Source: GCA-003244245 sp036494005
GTDB lineage: Bacteria > Actinomycetota > Actinomycetes > Mycobacteriales > Pseudonocardiaceae
Reading direction: 5' to 3'
Length of the DNA stretch: 25,254 nt
Assembly (NCBI GenBank): GCA_036494005.1
Contig: DASXOV010000262.1
Location: forward strand, 1 to 25,254
The notes under the pieces are model-generated. The model was not told the origin of the DNA and did not search any database. It saw only the letters and a program-made list of their open reading frames with translations. The first letter of the stretch is position 1, and every line of letters begins with the position of its first letter. This document shows positions 16,701 through 22,391 of the stretch, piece by piece. The position numbers and the translations under genes are program-made.

Positions 16701-17519
16701 CAGGGCCAGCATGCCGCCGAACGCGAAGACCGCGACCTGGCCCAGTGCGGGGAACAGGGTGAGCGTGGGGGCGAACGTCGCGTTCAGCCGGGCAGCGCGC
16801 ATCCGTTCGGCGAACAACCGGCGAGCCCGGTCCTCGAGCCGGGACACCGTGCGGGCCTCCTGGCCGAACCCCTTGACCACCCGGACCCCGGTGACGGTCT
16901 CCTCGACGTGTTCGGCGATGTCGGCCGCGGACTGTTGCGCCGACCAGGTCGCGGGGAACAGCGTGTGCCGGGTCCGCAGGGTGATCAGCCCCGCGGCGGG
17001 TGCCACGACCAGCGCGATCATGGTGAGCAGGGGGGACAGCCAGACCATCGCGCCCAGTGCGACGGCGAAGAGCACCAGCATGCCCGCCACCAGCGGCACC
17101 ATCGACAGCATCCCCTGCACCAACTGCAGGTCGGAGATGGCGCGGGAGACCACCTGCCCGGTGCGCAGGCTGTCCTGCCTGGCGCCGTCGAGCTTCTGCA
17201 CCGAGCCGAACACGGCACTACGCAGGTCGTGCTGCACATCCAGGGCCAGCCGCCCACCGAGATAGCGACGAACGAACGCGGTGGCGAACCGGACCAGCGC
17301 CAGCCCGGCCAGCGCGACCACGAGCCAGCCCAGCTCAGAAGTCTGTCCCGCTACCGCGTCGTCCACCGCGACCCGGGTGAGCAACGGGGTGGCGGCTTCC
17401 ATGCCCACCCCGATGCCCGAGGCGAGCAGAGCGGTGACGGTGAGCGCCGGATGGCGCCAGCACGCCGTCGCGAGCCTGCTGATCCAGCCGTTTCGGATCA
17501 CGGTGGGCTGATCGGGCAC
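13707..17519 (-). CDS. Fused heterodimer-type ABC exporter (TMD-NBD-TMD-NBD, Rv0194-like)
   Basis: Probable drug or lipid exporter of the ABCB/MsbA type with both halves in one 1270-aa chain. TMD1 spans about residues 20-320 and NBD1 about 340-580: Walker A GTPGSGKST near 374, signature LSGGQRQR near 480, Walker B ILVLDDATSAVD near 502, switch His in IAHRRSS. An acidic linker (about 590-680) follows. TMD2 (about 690-1000) and NBD2 (about 1020-1260) come next: Walker A GATGAGKST near 1058, signature LSAGQRQ near 1162, Walker B LLLLDEATAALD near 1182, switch His in IAHRLGT. The catalytic Glu is Asp in NBD1 and the NBD2 signature is altered, so one nucleotide site is degenerate and one canonical, as in heterodimeric exporters. 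Gene structure resembles mycobacterial Rv0194. The start is GTG 17519 (MPDQPTVIRNGW). The substrate is unknown. Confidence 0.92.
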   Translation of the reverse strand: MPDQPTVIRNGWISRLATACWRHPALTVTALLASGIGVGMEAATPLLTRVAVDDAVAGQTSELGWLVVALAGLALVRFATAFVRRYLGGRLALDVQHDLRSAVFGSVQKLDGARQDSLRTGQVVSRAISDLQLVQGMLSMVPLVAGMLVLFAVALGAMVWLSPLLTMIALVVAPAAGLITLRTRHTLFPATWSAQQSAADIAEHVEETVTGVRVVKGFGQEARTVSRLEDRARRLFAERMRAARLNATFAPTLTLFPALGQVAVFAFGGMLALAGTISLGTFIAFAAYLAMLIGPARMIASLVVNAQLARAGVERVYELIDSQPEVREAPDAIGLPDGPLAVELAQVRFGYTRNEPVLDGMTLRVEPGETLALVGTPGSGKSTVSLLLARFYDAQQGAVRVGPARHLIDVRALRLTELRRAIGMVFEEAFLFSDTVRANIAYGRPDATDDEVRAAARAAAAHEFISALPSGYETPIGERGLTLSGGQRQRIALARALLSDPRILVLDDATSAVDTATEATIHATLRTVTAHRTTLLIAHRRSSLALADRIAVLDNGRVVDIGTQTELNTRCPLFRALLAGPGERIEDMADPGAVAARRASDPELSDPELSDPETGPDGVTAALWPPEAPDDAEDADRAGRAAQTAASGGRGGITSGMAGSVGPTPELLAAVAALPPATAQVRIKGTDPRAPDPGFRLGRLLRPVRGWLTVAVLLVGLDALAAVAFPALGGLAVAAITRHAPDLLAVVVGVGLGLVIADWLVMAVQTVVAARAGETVLYLLRVRSFAHLQRLGLDYYEREMAGRIMTRMTTDVDALSTFLQTGVSTALVSVLTVAGVATALLLTDASLALVAMLGLPVLIVATAVFRRLSSAAYSEARERVSEVNADLQENISGVRVAQAYTREQRSARDFVARSDAYRRSRLRAQRYIATYFPFVMMLSELAQAAVLGVGAARVAAGTVSPGVLTAFLLYLGLFFAPVQQLSQVFDSYQQAAVGLQRIRDLLVTPTSVPPPGDDPAPMPARLRGEVELREVTFRYGDAPESALSAMSLHIAAGQTVALVGATGAGKSTVVKLLARFYDPVAGAVLIDGVDLRRYDPVALHHRLGVVPQEAHLFRGDVAANISYGRPQATPAEVEAAARRIGALDAIAALPHGFRQPVGERGQGLSAGQRQLIALARAELVDPDLLLLDEATAALDPATESVVLAAADRLTSRRTTVVIAHRLGTAAAADRIVVLEGGRIVEQGSHPELLAAGGHYARLWAVGSPDGTVAA
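15681..15720. repeat. 15-bp tandem repeat in the exporter linker
   Basis: TTCCGGGTCGCTGAG occurs at 15681-15695 and 15696-15710, followed by a partial copy to 15720. It encodes repeated SDPEL in the linker between NBD1 and TMD2, in frame. Confidence 0.85.
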
Positions 17520-17558
17520 GACTGCCAGGTTAGGTGGTCGTCCCGACAGTAATGCCGT

Positions 17559-17599
17559 GAATCAGGAGTGGTGCCGAATCAGGAGTGGTGCGAATCAGG
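17559..17599. repeat. 17-bp tandem duplication across a stop codon
   Basis: GAATCAGGAGTGGTGC starts at 17559 and again at 17576, and GAATCAGG follows at 17592. On the minus strand the duplication straddles the TGA stop of the 146-aa gene (17579-17581). It lies in the gap upstream of the ABC exporter start. Confidence 0.8.
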
Positions 17600-18019
17600 T
17601 CCGGGAGCGCCGGCCGCGCCGGGCTGGTCCGGCCCGGCGTGCCTGGGGCCGTCGGTCTGGTCGGCGGCCGAGGGTGCTTCGAGCTGACGCGGGATCACCT
17701 CGACCCGGCGTGGACGGCACAACGTCCCGGACTTCCTGGCCGCCACTCTGGCCGGATCCGGTCCGTCACCGATGAGGTGCTCGTGCGCGGTCATCCACAC
17801 CTGGCAGGGCCAGCGCCGACGGCGCAGCCAGCCCGAGCACACCGGGCAGCGGCCCTTGAGGTCGGGCTGGTGTTTGAGGAGGAGCTCGCGCCATCCGTCC
17901 GTGATGGACTTCAGATGGGTGCGCGCCGCTCGGACCGACAGTTGTGAACCGGTCCGTACGGCCATCTCCTCGACCGCCGCTAACCGTTCCAACACGACAC
18001 GCCGCAAGCTGCGGTCCAC
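17579..18019 (-). CDS. Hypothetical protein with a CPVC...C cysteine motif
   Basis: A 146-aa basic protein of unknown function. The conserved-looking core (about residues 1-85) has an Arg-rich helical start (MDRSLRRVVLERLAAVEEMA) and then CPVCSGWLRRRRWPCQVW, where two or three Cys plus the His of TAHEH could bind zinc. After about residue 90 the sequence turns Pro/Gly/Arg-rich and low in complexity. The GTG start at 18019 has AGGAGG (18027-18032 on this strand) seven bases before it, which strongly supports a real gene. It is divergent from the methyltransferase-like gene and followed by the ABC exporter on the same strand after 59 bases. The plus-strand frame over it lacks such a ribosome site. 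Confidence 0.72.
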   Translation of the reverse strand: MDRSLRRVVLERLAAVEEMAVRTGSQLSVRAARTHLKSITDGWRELLLKHQPDLKGRCPVCSGWLRRRRWPCQVWMTAHEHLIGDGPDPARVAARKSGTLCRPRRVEVIPRQLEAPSAADQTDGPRHAGPDQPGAAGAPGPDSHHS

Positions 18020-18249
18020 CCACCCACCTCCTGCTCACCCGCCGTTCTCGTCGGCGGCGGTGTCTGGCACTCTTAACGACCGGGTCGATCACTCGTCACG
18101 CTTCTGTCGTCCGCGGTGCGCAATTACCGGATTTTTCTCATGGATTTCACTCAGTGGTGCTACGTCAGTGCCATGTCAAGGGGCCGTCCCGGCGTTGCGG
18201 GTGCCGAGACGCCCCGGTGGTCGGCGGTCGTCAGCGGAGGTGCCAGCCG
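18020..18249. other. Divergent intergenic region
   Basis: Both flanking genes must start transcription from these 230 bases. CCGCCG (18039-18044) and CGGCGG (18052-18057) form a 6-bp stem with a 7-base loop just upstream of the minus-strand ribosome site. An AT-richer patch lies at about 18120-18155. No pair of promoter boxes stands out on either strand. Confidence 0.5.
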
Positions 18250-19032
18250 GTGACGGAACTGTCGCCCGAGGAGTTGCTCGGTCTCGCCTTGGGTGGCCGG
18301 GCGGATCGCCACGACCTGGTGGTGGAGCGCTTCGACGGTGACCGTCGCCGGCTGGGGCTGGGCTGGTGGCGAGGTGAACGGTTCGCCGCACCACCGCCGG
18401 ACAGTTGGGTACTCGATATGGCCGACCAGGGACCGGTGCTGGACGTCTGGTGCCGTACCGGGCGGCGGCTGGATCTGCTGGCCGCTCGGGGGATTCCCGC
18501 CCGGGGAATCGATACCTGCCGTCCGGCGGTGGCGATAGCCCTGGGTCGTGGTCGGGCGTGCGCGGTGACGGACGTGCACGACTATTGGCCTCCGGTGGAG
18601 TTCGGGACGGTGCTCGCGCTGGATGGCGCAATCGGTGTTGCCGGGTCGCTGGACCGGCTGCCTGAACTGCTTTCCCGGCTGGCCGCACTGGCTTTCCCTG
18701 GTGGGACCGTGCTGGTCGGCAGCAGCGACTGGCGGTTGTGCGCAGCTCAGGATGCCCGATTCCTGGATCGGCAGCGAAAGGACGGACGCTACCCCGGCCA
18801 GGTTAGGTTACGGTTGCGTTACGGATCGCTACGTAGCGGCTGGTTCGATTGGGTCTGGGTGGACCGCGACGCCATGGTGGCCGCCGCCCGGTTGGCCGGT
18901 CTGCACGTGACGGCGGTGCGGTCTCAGCGCCACCACTACGTCGTTCGGTTGGTTCGTCCACCTCGATTGGCGGCAATGTCCCGCTCCCGATCGTTCCGGC
19001 CCGTCGTGCCTGCCCGCGCAGGCGGGTGGTGA
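18250..19032 (+). CDS. SAM-dependent methyltransferase-like protein with a degenerate motif I
   Basis: A 260-aa protein with a class I methyltransferase layout. The central strand-loop is VLDVWCRTGRRLDLLAARG (about residues 64-82), followed by GIDTCRPAVAIA; the acidic residue after motif I is present. The aromatic-acidic segment TVLALDGAIG and PGGTVLVGSSDW resemble motifs III/IV-V. The glycine-rich loop normally reads DxGCGxGR; here it is DVWCRTGR, so SAM binding may be weakened or lost. The GTG start at 18250 has GGAGG nine bases upstream; the frame is open further 5' but without conservation. The C-terminal 25 residues are Arg/Pro-rich. A ferredoxin gene follows 119 bases later. Function is unknown; family assignment rests on the motif I/II region. 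Confidence 0.7.
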   Translation: MTELSPEELLGLALGGRADRHDLVVERFDGDRRRLGLGWWRGERFAAPPPDSWVLDMADQGPVLDVWCRTGRRLDLLAARGIPARGIDTCRPAVAIALGRGRACAVTDVHDYWPPVEFGTVLALDGAIGVAGSLDRLPELLSRLAALAFPGGTVLVGSSDWRLCAAQDARFLDRQRKDGRYPGQVRLRLRYGSLRSGWFDWVWVDRDAMVAAARLAGLHVTAVRSQRHHYVVRLVRPPRLAAMSRSRSFRPVVPARAGGW

Positions 19033-19151
19033 GGCGTGTTCCGGAGATCACCGACCTGTTGCGGTGTCCGGGGGGGTGTACGCCGGGGGCACCACGGGTC
19101 GAGGATGGCCGAACCCCGGTCACCCCCGAGATCACCGACGAGGAGGACATC

Positions 19152-19343
19152 ATGCGCGTCGAGGTGGATCCCGGCATCTGCGAGGGTCACGGCGAGTGCA
19201 ACGCCGTTGCCCCCGATGTCTACGACCTGGACGACGGCGGCTACTGCGTGATCCGGCACTCGGAGGTGCCGCCCGACCTGGAGTCCCCAGCGTCGGAGGG
19301 CGCGATGGCCTGCCCGGTGCACGCCATCAAGGTCATCCACTGA
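19152..19343 (+). CDS. Ferredoxin (three-cysteine, 3Fe-4S or 4Fe-4S type)
   Basis: A 63-aa electron carrier. The cluster motif is Cys10-EG-His13-GE-Cys16 and Cys54-Pro; Cys54 begins the CPVHAI element. With His at position 13, where four-cluster ferredoxins carry Cys, it belongs to the small actinobacterial ferredoxins that often serve cytochromes P450. Acidic surface residues are plentiful. AGGAGG at 19141-19146 lies five bases before ATG 19152, which fixes the start even though the frame continues upstream. No P450 or ferredoxin reductase gene is in the window, so its partner must be elsewhere. Confidence 0.93.
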   Translation: MRVEVDPGICEGHGECNAVAPDVYDLDDGGYCVIRHSEVPPDLESPASEGAMACPVHAIKVIH

Positions 19344-19371
19344 CCGCAGGTACGGGGGTAGGGGGCCCGGC

Positions 19372-19421
19372 ATGTTTACACGAATTGACGTTACATTCAG
19401 GGCGGTAGCATCACCCGCGTG
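19372..19421 (+). promoter_or_regulatory. Candidate promoter and operator of the MerR gene (leaderless)
   Basis: TTGACG (19385-19390) and TAGCAT (19406-19411), 15 bases apart, could be the -35 and -10 boxes. Initiation would then fall at or next to the GTG (19419), giving a leaderless mRNA; no ribosome site is seen. ATGT (19372-19375) and GTTACAT (19390-19396) form an inverted pair with the same half-site as in front of the next gene, suggesting autoregulation. Confidence 0.45.
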
Positions 19422-20168
19422 ACTGCCCCCGACGCTGACCTCACCATCGATCAGCTCGCGGCGCGCGCCGGGATGACCGTGCGCAACATTCGCTCGCATG
19501 TGAGCCGCGGACTACTGCCGCCACCCCAGCTGCGCGGCCGGACCGCCTACTACGACTCGGAGCACCTCGCCCGCCTCCAGCTCATCGCCGGGCTGCAGCA
19601 GGAGGGATTCTCGCTGGCCGCCATCGAGGCGGTGGTGCGGCAGACCCCGGCGCGCTCGGCCGCGCAGGCGCTCGCCTTCTACCGCGGCATCCTCGCTCCC
19701 TGGCAGCCGGAGGATCCGGAGGAGGTGCCCTACAGCGAACTCGCCGAGTGGCTGGGTATCGAGCCGCAGCCCGCGACGCTGGACCGCCTGCACGACGCCG
19801 GGATCCTCGAACCGGTGGGTCCTGATCGGGTGCGGATCACCAACCCGGCGCTGTTACGGGCCGGCGCCCAGACGGTGCGTCTGGGTATCCCGGTCGATGC
19901 GGTGCTGGACCTGCGATCCGAGTTGGTCGGGCAGGTCCGGGCGATCTCCGAGCTTTACGTCGGGCTGTTCCGGGACACCGTGTGGCGCGACCACGTCGCC
20001 CACGGCATGCCGAACAGCGAACTGCCCGAGGTCCTGCGGATTGTCGAGGCCCTGCAGCCGGTCGCCGCGCAGGCCCTGCTGGCCGCGTTCCGTTCGGCGA
20101 TGCCGGAGGCGATCGAGGCGTTCGTCCGCCAGCAGCTGGCCGCAGCGGTAGAGCGGAGCGGCCGGTGA
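19419..20168 (+). CDS. MerR-family transcriptional regulator
   Basis: A 249-aa DNA-binding regulator. The N-terminal winged helix-turn-helix (about residues 9-78) is typical: LTIDQLAARAGMTVRNIRSH, then GLLPPP, GRTAYYDSEHLARLQLI and QEGFSLAAI. Instead of the short coiled coil and metal-binding Cys loop of MerR/CueR there is a longer C-terminal region (about 90-249) with few Cys and several helices. It is therefore probably an effector-binding regulator rather than a mercury or copper sensor. The GTG start has no ribosome site but a plausible promoter just ahead. It lies 50 bases upstream of a large membrane protein gene on the same strand, with similar inverted repeats before both, so it probably controls itself and that gene. 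Confidence 0.88.
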   Translation: MTAPDADLTIDQLAARAGMTVRNIRSHVSRGLLPPPQLRGRTAYYDSEHLARLQLIAGLQQEGFSLAAIEAVVRQTPARSAAQALAFYRGILAPWQPEDPEEVPYSELAEWLGIEPQPATLDRLHDAGILEPVGPDRVRITNPALLRAGAQTVRLGIPVDAVLDLRSELVGQVRAISELYVGLFRDTVWRDHVAHGMPNSELPEVLRIVEALQPVAAQALLAAFRSAMPEAIEAFVRQQLAAAVERSGR

Positions 20169-20183
20169 TATCACCCGACCTGG

Positions 20184-20221
20184 TGACAATGTAGCGGCAT
20201 ATGGTGTTACATAGGCTCATG
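20184..20221 (+). promoter_or_regulatory. Candidate MerR operator/promoter for the membrane-protein gene
   Basis: ATGTAGC (20189-20195) and GTTACAT (20206-20212) form an inverted repeat with one mismatch, spanning 24 bases. GTGACA (20184-20189) and TTACAT (20207-20212), 17 bases apart, could be -35 and -10 boxes with the operator between them, the usual MerR arrangement. Initiation would fall near ATG 20219. Confidence 0.45.
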
Positions 20222-22099
20222 ACGGCGATCCTGGGGGTGCTCCAGACGGGTCCCGGGCTGCCGCTGCTGGCGGTGGAGGTGCGGCCGGCAGGTGGCGCTG
20301 CGGTCGGTCAGATCCTCATCGCATCCACCGCTGCGGCCCTGCTCACCACAGGTCTGCTGGTGCTCGGGTACGGCCACCGCACCGGAAAGCTCCCGCTGCT
20401 GCGGCTACTGGCCACCGGGACCGAACGCTGGCCGTTCAGCGCGGGTCAGCCCGGCTGGGTCGAACTGCCCTCGACGCTGGCGATGGCGTCGCTGATGACG
20501 GCGTTGCTGGGGATGTACTGGGACATCTCGCTGCACATCGCCCAGGGGCGCGACCAGGGGCCACTGGCCAACATCGCGCACTACCCGATCATGTTCGGGT
20601 TGTTCGGCATCTTCGCCTCCGGCGTGCTGGCCATGGTGCTCCCTGCGCGAGGGGAGCGCCCCGGACCGGCCGCGATACGGATCACCCGGGACTGGTACGC
20701 GCCGGTCGGCGGGGTGCTGATGGCCGCGGCGGGCTTCTTCGCGCTGCTGGGCTTCCCCTTCGACGACGTCTGGCACCGGCTCTTCGGCCAGGACGTGACC
20801 TTGTGGGGTCCCACCCACCTGATGATGATCGGCGGGGCGGGGCTGTCGCTGGTCGGTATCGCGGTGCTCGAACACGAGGGACGGCTGGCGCACCGCGTCG
20901 CGGGGCAGGCCGAGACGGTCACCCCGTTCGGTCTGTTCGTCCGGCGCGGTATGGCCATGGGCGGGCTGCTGATCGGGCTGTCGGTGTTCCAGGGTGAGTG
21001 GGACTTCGGGGTGCCGCAGTTCCGGCTGGTGCTCCAGCCGCTGCTCATCGCGATGGCCGCCGGATGTGCCTTCGTCGCGGCCCGGTTGTGGGTGGGCCGG
21101 GGTGGCACGCTGTTCGCCCTGGGCTTCTACGTGGTGCTGCGCGGCGGGGTCTCGTTCATCGTCGGCCCGATCTTCGGGGAGCCGTTCGCCGCCATCCCGC
21201 TCTACCTGGCCGAGGCGCTGTGCGTGGAGGTGGCCGCGCTGCTGCTGGCCCGCCGTCCGCTGGGGCTGGGTGTCGTATCCGGCGTGCTGATCGGCACCGT
21301 GGGTTTCGCCGCCGAATACGCCTGGACGCGGGTCGCCTTCACCCTGCCGTGGAACCACGACATGCTCATCGAGGGCGTCGCGATGGCCGTGGCCGGCGGC
21401 GTCGCGGGCGGGGTCGCGGGCGCGTTGCTGGGGTCGGGCCTGCAGGGCAGGCTGCCCCGCCCCGCCGTGGCCCGGCCGCTGTTCGCCGGGGTCCTGGTGG
21501 TGCTGGCCGCCGCGATGGCCAACGGACTGCTGGTCACCGTGCCGCAGGGCGTGCGGGCCGACGTCGCGCTCACCCGGGTCCGCAGTGTGGAGTACCTCGA
21601 CGCCGCACAGGCCGTCGTCCGGATCACCCCGGCCTCAGCGGTCGATCAACCGGCCTGGCTGACCGTCACCGCCTGGCAGGGCGGCGGGCTCTTCGTCGAC
21701 CATCTGGTACCGATGGGTGACGGCAGCTACCGGACCACGAAGCCGATGCCGCTGACCGGGGACTGGAAGACGATGGTCCGGCTGCACGACGGCCGCAACA
21801 TGATCGCCGTACCGGTCTACCTGCCCGCGGATCAGGTGATCAACAAGCCGTTGGTCCCCGCGTCGCCGCATTTCGTGCGGGACGGGGTCGACGAGAAACT
21901 GCTCATGCAGCGCGAGCAGAAGCTGGATGTGCCCAGTTGGCTGTGGCCGACCGCCTCGTCCGTCGTGTTGGTGTGCGGAGTGCTGGTCGTCTTGCTGCTG
22001 GGCTGGGGTGTCTCCCGGGTGTCACGTGCCGCGGCGACCGTGCCGGAGCACCGACCGGCCTCCGGTTCTGCGCCCCAGGTGGCCAGAGCTCTCAGATGA
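20219..22099 (+). CDS. Unrecognised multi-pass membrane protein with a soluble C-terminal domain
   Basis: A 626-aa protein of no family I can name. About twelve hydrophobic segments occupy residues 25-440. The first conserved-looking loop-helix contains YWDISLHI (100-107), GRDQG (110-114) and AHY (120-122). A second region has DDVWHRLFGQD (182-192) and GPTH (197-200). These paired His/Asp residues near membrane segments could bind metal or heme. Residues about 440-575 form a non-membrane domain with beta-rich features (RSVEYLDAAQAVVRI, then GSYRTTKPMPLTGDWKTMVRLHDG), reminiscent of FixH/YtkA-type Ig-like domains. A last hydrophobic helix (about 580-605) ends in a basic, cytosolic tail. ATG 20219 is chosen over ATG 20201 because the putative MerR promoter covers the latter. 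The stop overlaps the next gene's ATG. Confidence 0.8.
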   Translation: MTAILGVLQTGPGLPLLAVEVRPAGGAAVGQILIASTAAALLTTGLLVLGYGHRTGKLPLLRLLATGTERWPFSAGQPGWVELPSTLAMASLMTALLGMYWDISLHIAQGRDQGPLANIAHYPIMFGLFGIFASGVLAMVLPARGERPGPAAIRITRDWYAPVGGVLMAAAGFFALLGFPFDDVWHRLFGQDVTLWGPTHLMMIGGAGLSLVGIAVLEHEGRLAHRVAGQAETVTPFGLFVRRGMAMGGLLIGLSVFQGEWDFGVPQFRLVLQPLLIAMAAGCAFVAARLWVGRGGTLFALGFYVVLRGGVSFIVGPIFGEPFAAIPLYLAEALCVEVAALLLARRPLGLGVVSGVLIGTVGFAAEYAWTRVAFTLPWNHDMLIEGVAMAVAGGVAGGVAGALLGSGLQGRLPRPAVARPLFAGVLVVLAAAMANGLLVTVPQGVRADVALTRVRSVEYLDAAQAVVRITPASAVDQPAWLTVTAWQGGGLFVDHLVPMGDGSYRTTKPMPLTGDWKTMVRLHDGRNMIAVPVYLPADQVINKPLVPASPHFVRDGVDEKLLMQREQKLDVPSWLWPTASSVVLVCGVLVVLLLGWGVSRVSRAAATVPEHRPASGSAPQVARALR

Positions 22100-22350
22100 C
22101 GGGCGCCCTGATGCCGGGCGCCCTGATGCCGCTGGCCGGTGAGGTAGTGCTCGCCCACCACATGATTATCGCCGCGATACCGTTTCTGGTGCCCACCGCC
22201 GTGATCACCACGATGGTGGCGGTGATGGCGGTGCGCGACCGTCACCGGGGTGAGGACGACCAGGACCGGAACCGGGCCCACTACGGCGAGCCGGGCAGGA
22301 CACCTGGCGAGCCGGGCAGGACACCTGACGAAGACCAGCGGCCGGGGTAG
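22096..22350 (+). CDS. Small single-pass membrane protein, translationally coupled
   Basis: An 84-aa protein whose ATG overlaps the stop of the large membrane protein (ATGA), so it is very likely co-translated and functionally linked. Residues about 15-45 form one hydrophobic helix beginning EVVLAHHMIIAAIPF, with a His pair at its membrane edge. The rest is a charged, disordered tail (RDRHRGEDDQDRNRAH, then a Gly/Pro/Arg repeat). Two tandem duplications fall inside the gene: one near the N-terminus and one in the tail, both in frame. No family is recognised; it may be a small subunit of the neighbouring membrane protein. It ends 18 bases from the convergent SEC-C gene. Confidence 0.65.
   Translation: MTGALMPGALMPLAGEVVLAHHMIIAAIPFLVPTAVITTMVAVMAVRDRHRGEDDQDRNRAHYGEPGRTPGEPGRTPDEDQRPG
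22101..22130 (+). repeat. 15-bp tandem duplication at the start of the small membrane protein
   Basis: GGGCGCCCTGATGCC occurs at 22101-22115 and 22116-22130, encoding repeated GALMP in frame directly after the start codon. Confidence 0.85.
22286..22327 (+). repeat. 21-bp tandem duplication in the small membrane protein tail
   Basis: Two identical 21-base units (22286-22306, 22307-22327), each starting GCGAGCCGGGCAGG, encode a repeated GEPGRTP stretch. The period is a multiple of three. Confidence 0.9.
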
Positions 22351-22357
22351 GTCGGGG

Positions 22358-22391
22358 CGCTGGCTGGTTCAGGACGCTGGCTGGTTCAGGG
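22358..22391. repeat. 17-bp tandem duplication across the SEC-C gene stop
   Basis: CGCTGGCTGGTTCAGG begins at 22358 and again at 22375. On the minus strand the two copies straddle the TGA stop (22369-22371). The 17-base period shifts frame, so the second copy is untranslated. The arrangement is like that at 17559-17599. Confidence 0.85.

Noticed and set aside
14187..17552. A very long plus-strand open frame (over 1100 codons) opposite the ABC exporter
   Set aside because: Its product is rich in His/Gln/Arg/Gly/Asp with no domain, while the minus strand encodes a full TMD-NBD-TMD-NBD exporter. It is a by-product of high-GC codon use.
17585..17947. A plus-strand gene opposite the 146-aa protein
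   Set aside because: The minus strand has an AGGAGG site with ideal spacing and a Cys motif; the plus-strand frame has neither.
18065..18100. A CIRCE-like heat-shock operator (GGCACTC ... ACTC)
   Set aside because: The two parts are in the same orientation, not inverted as CIRCE requires, and the downstream genes are not chaperones.
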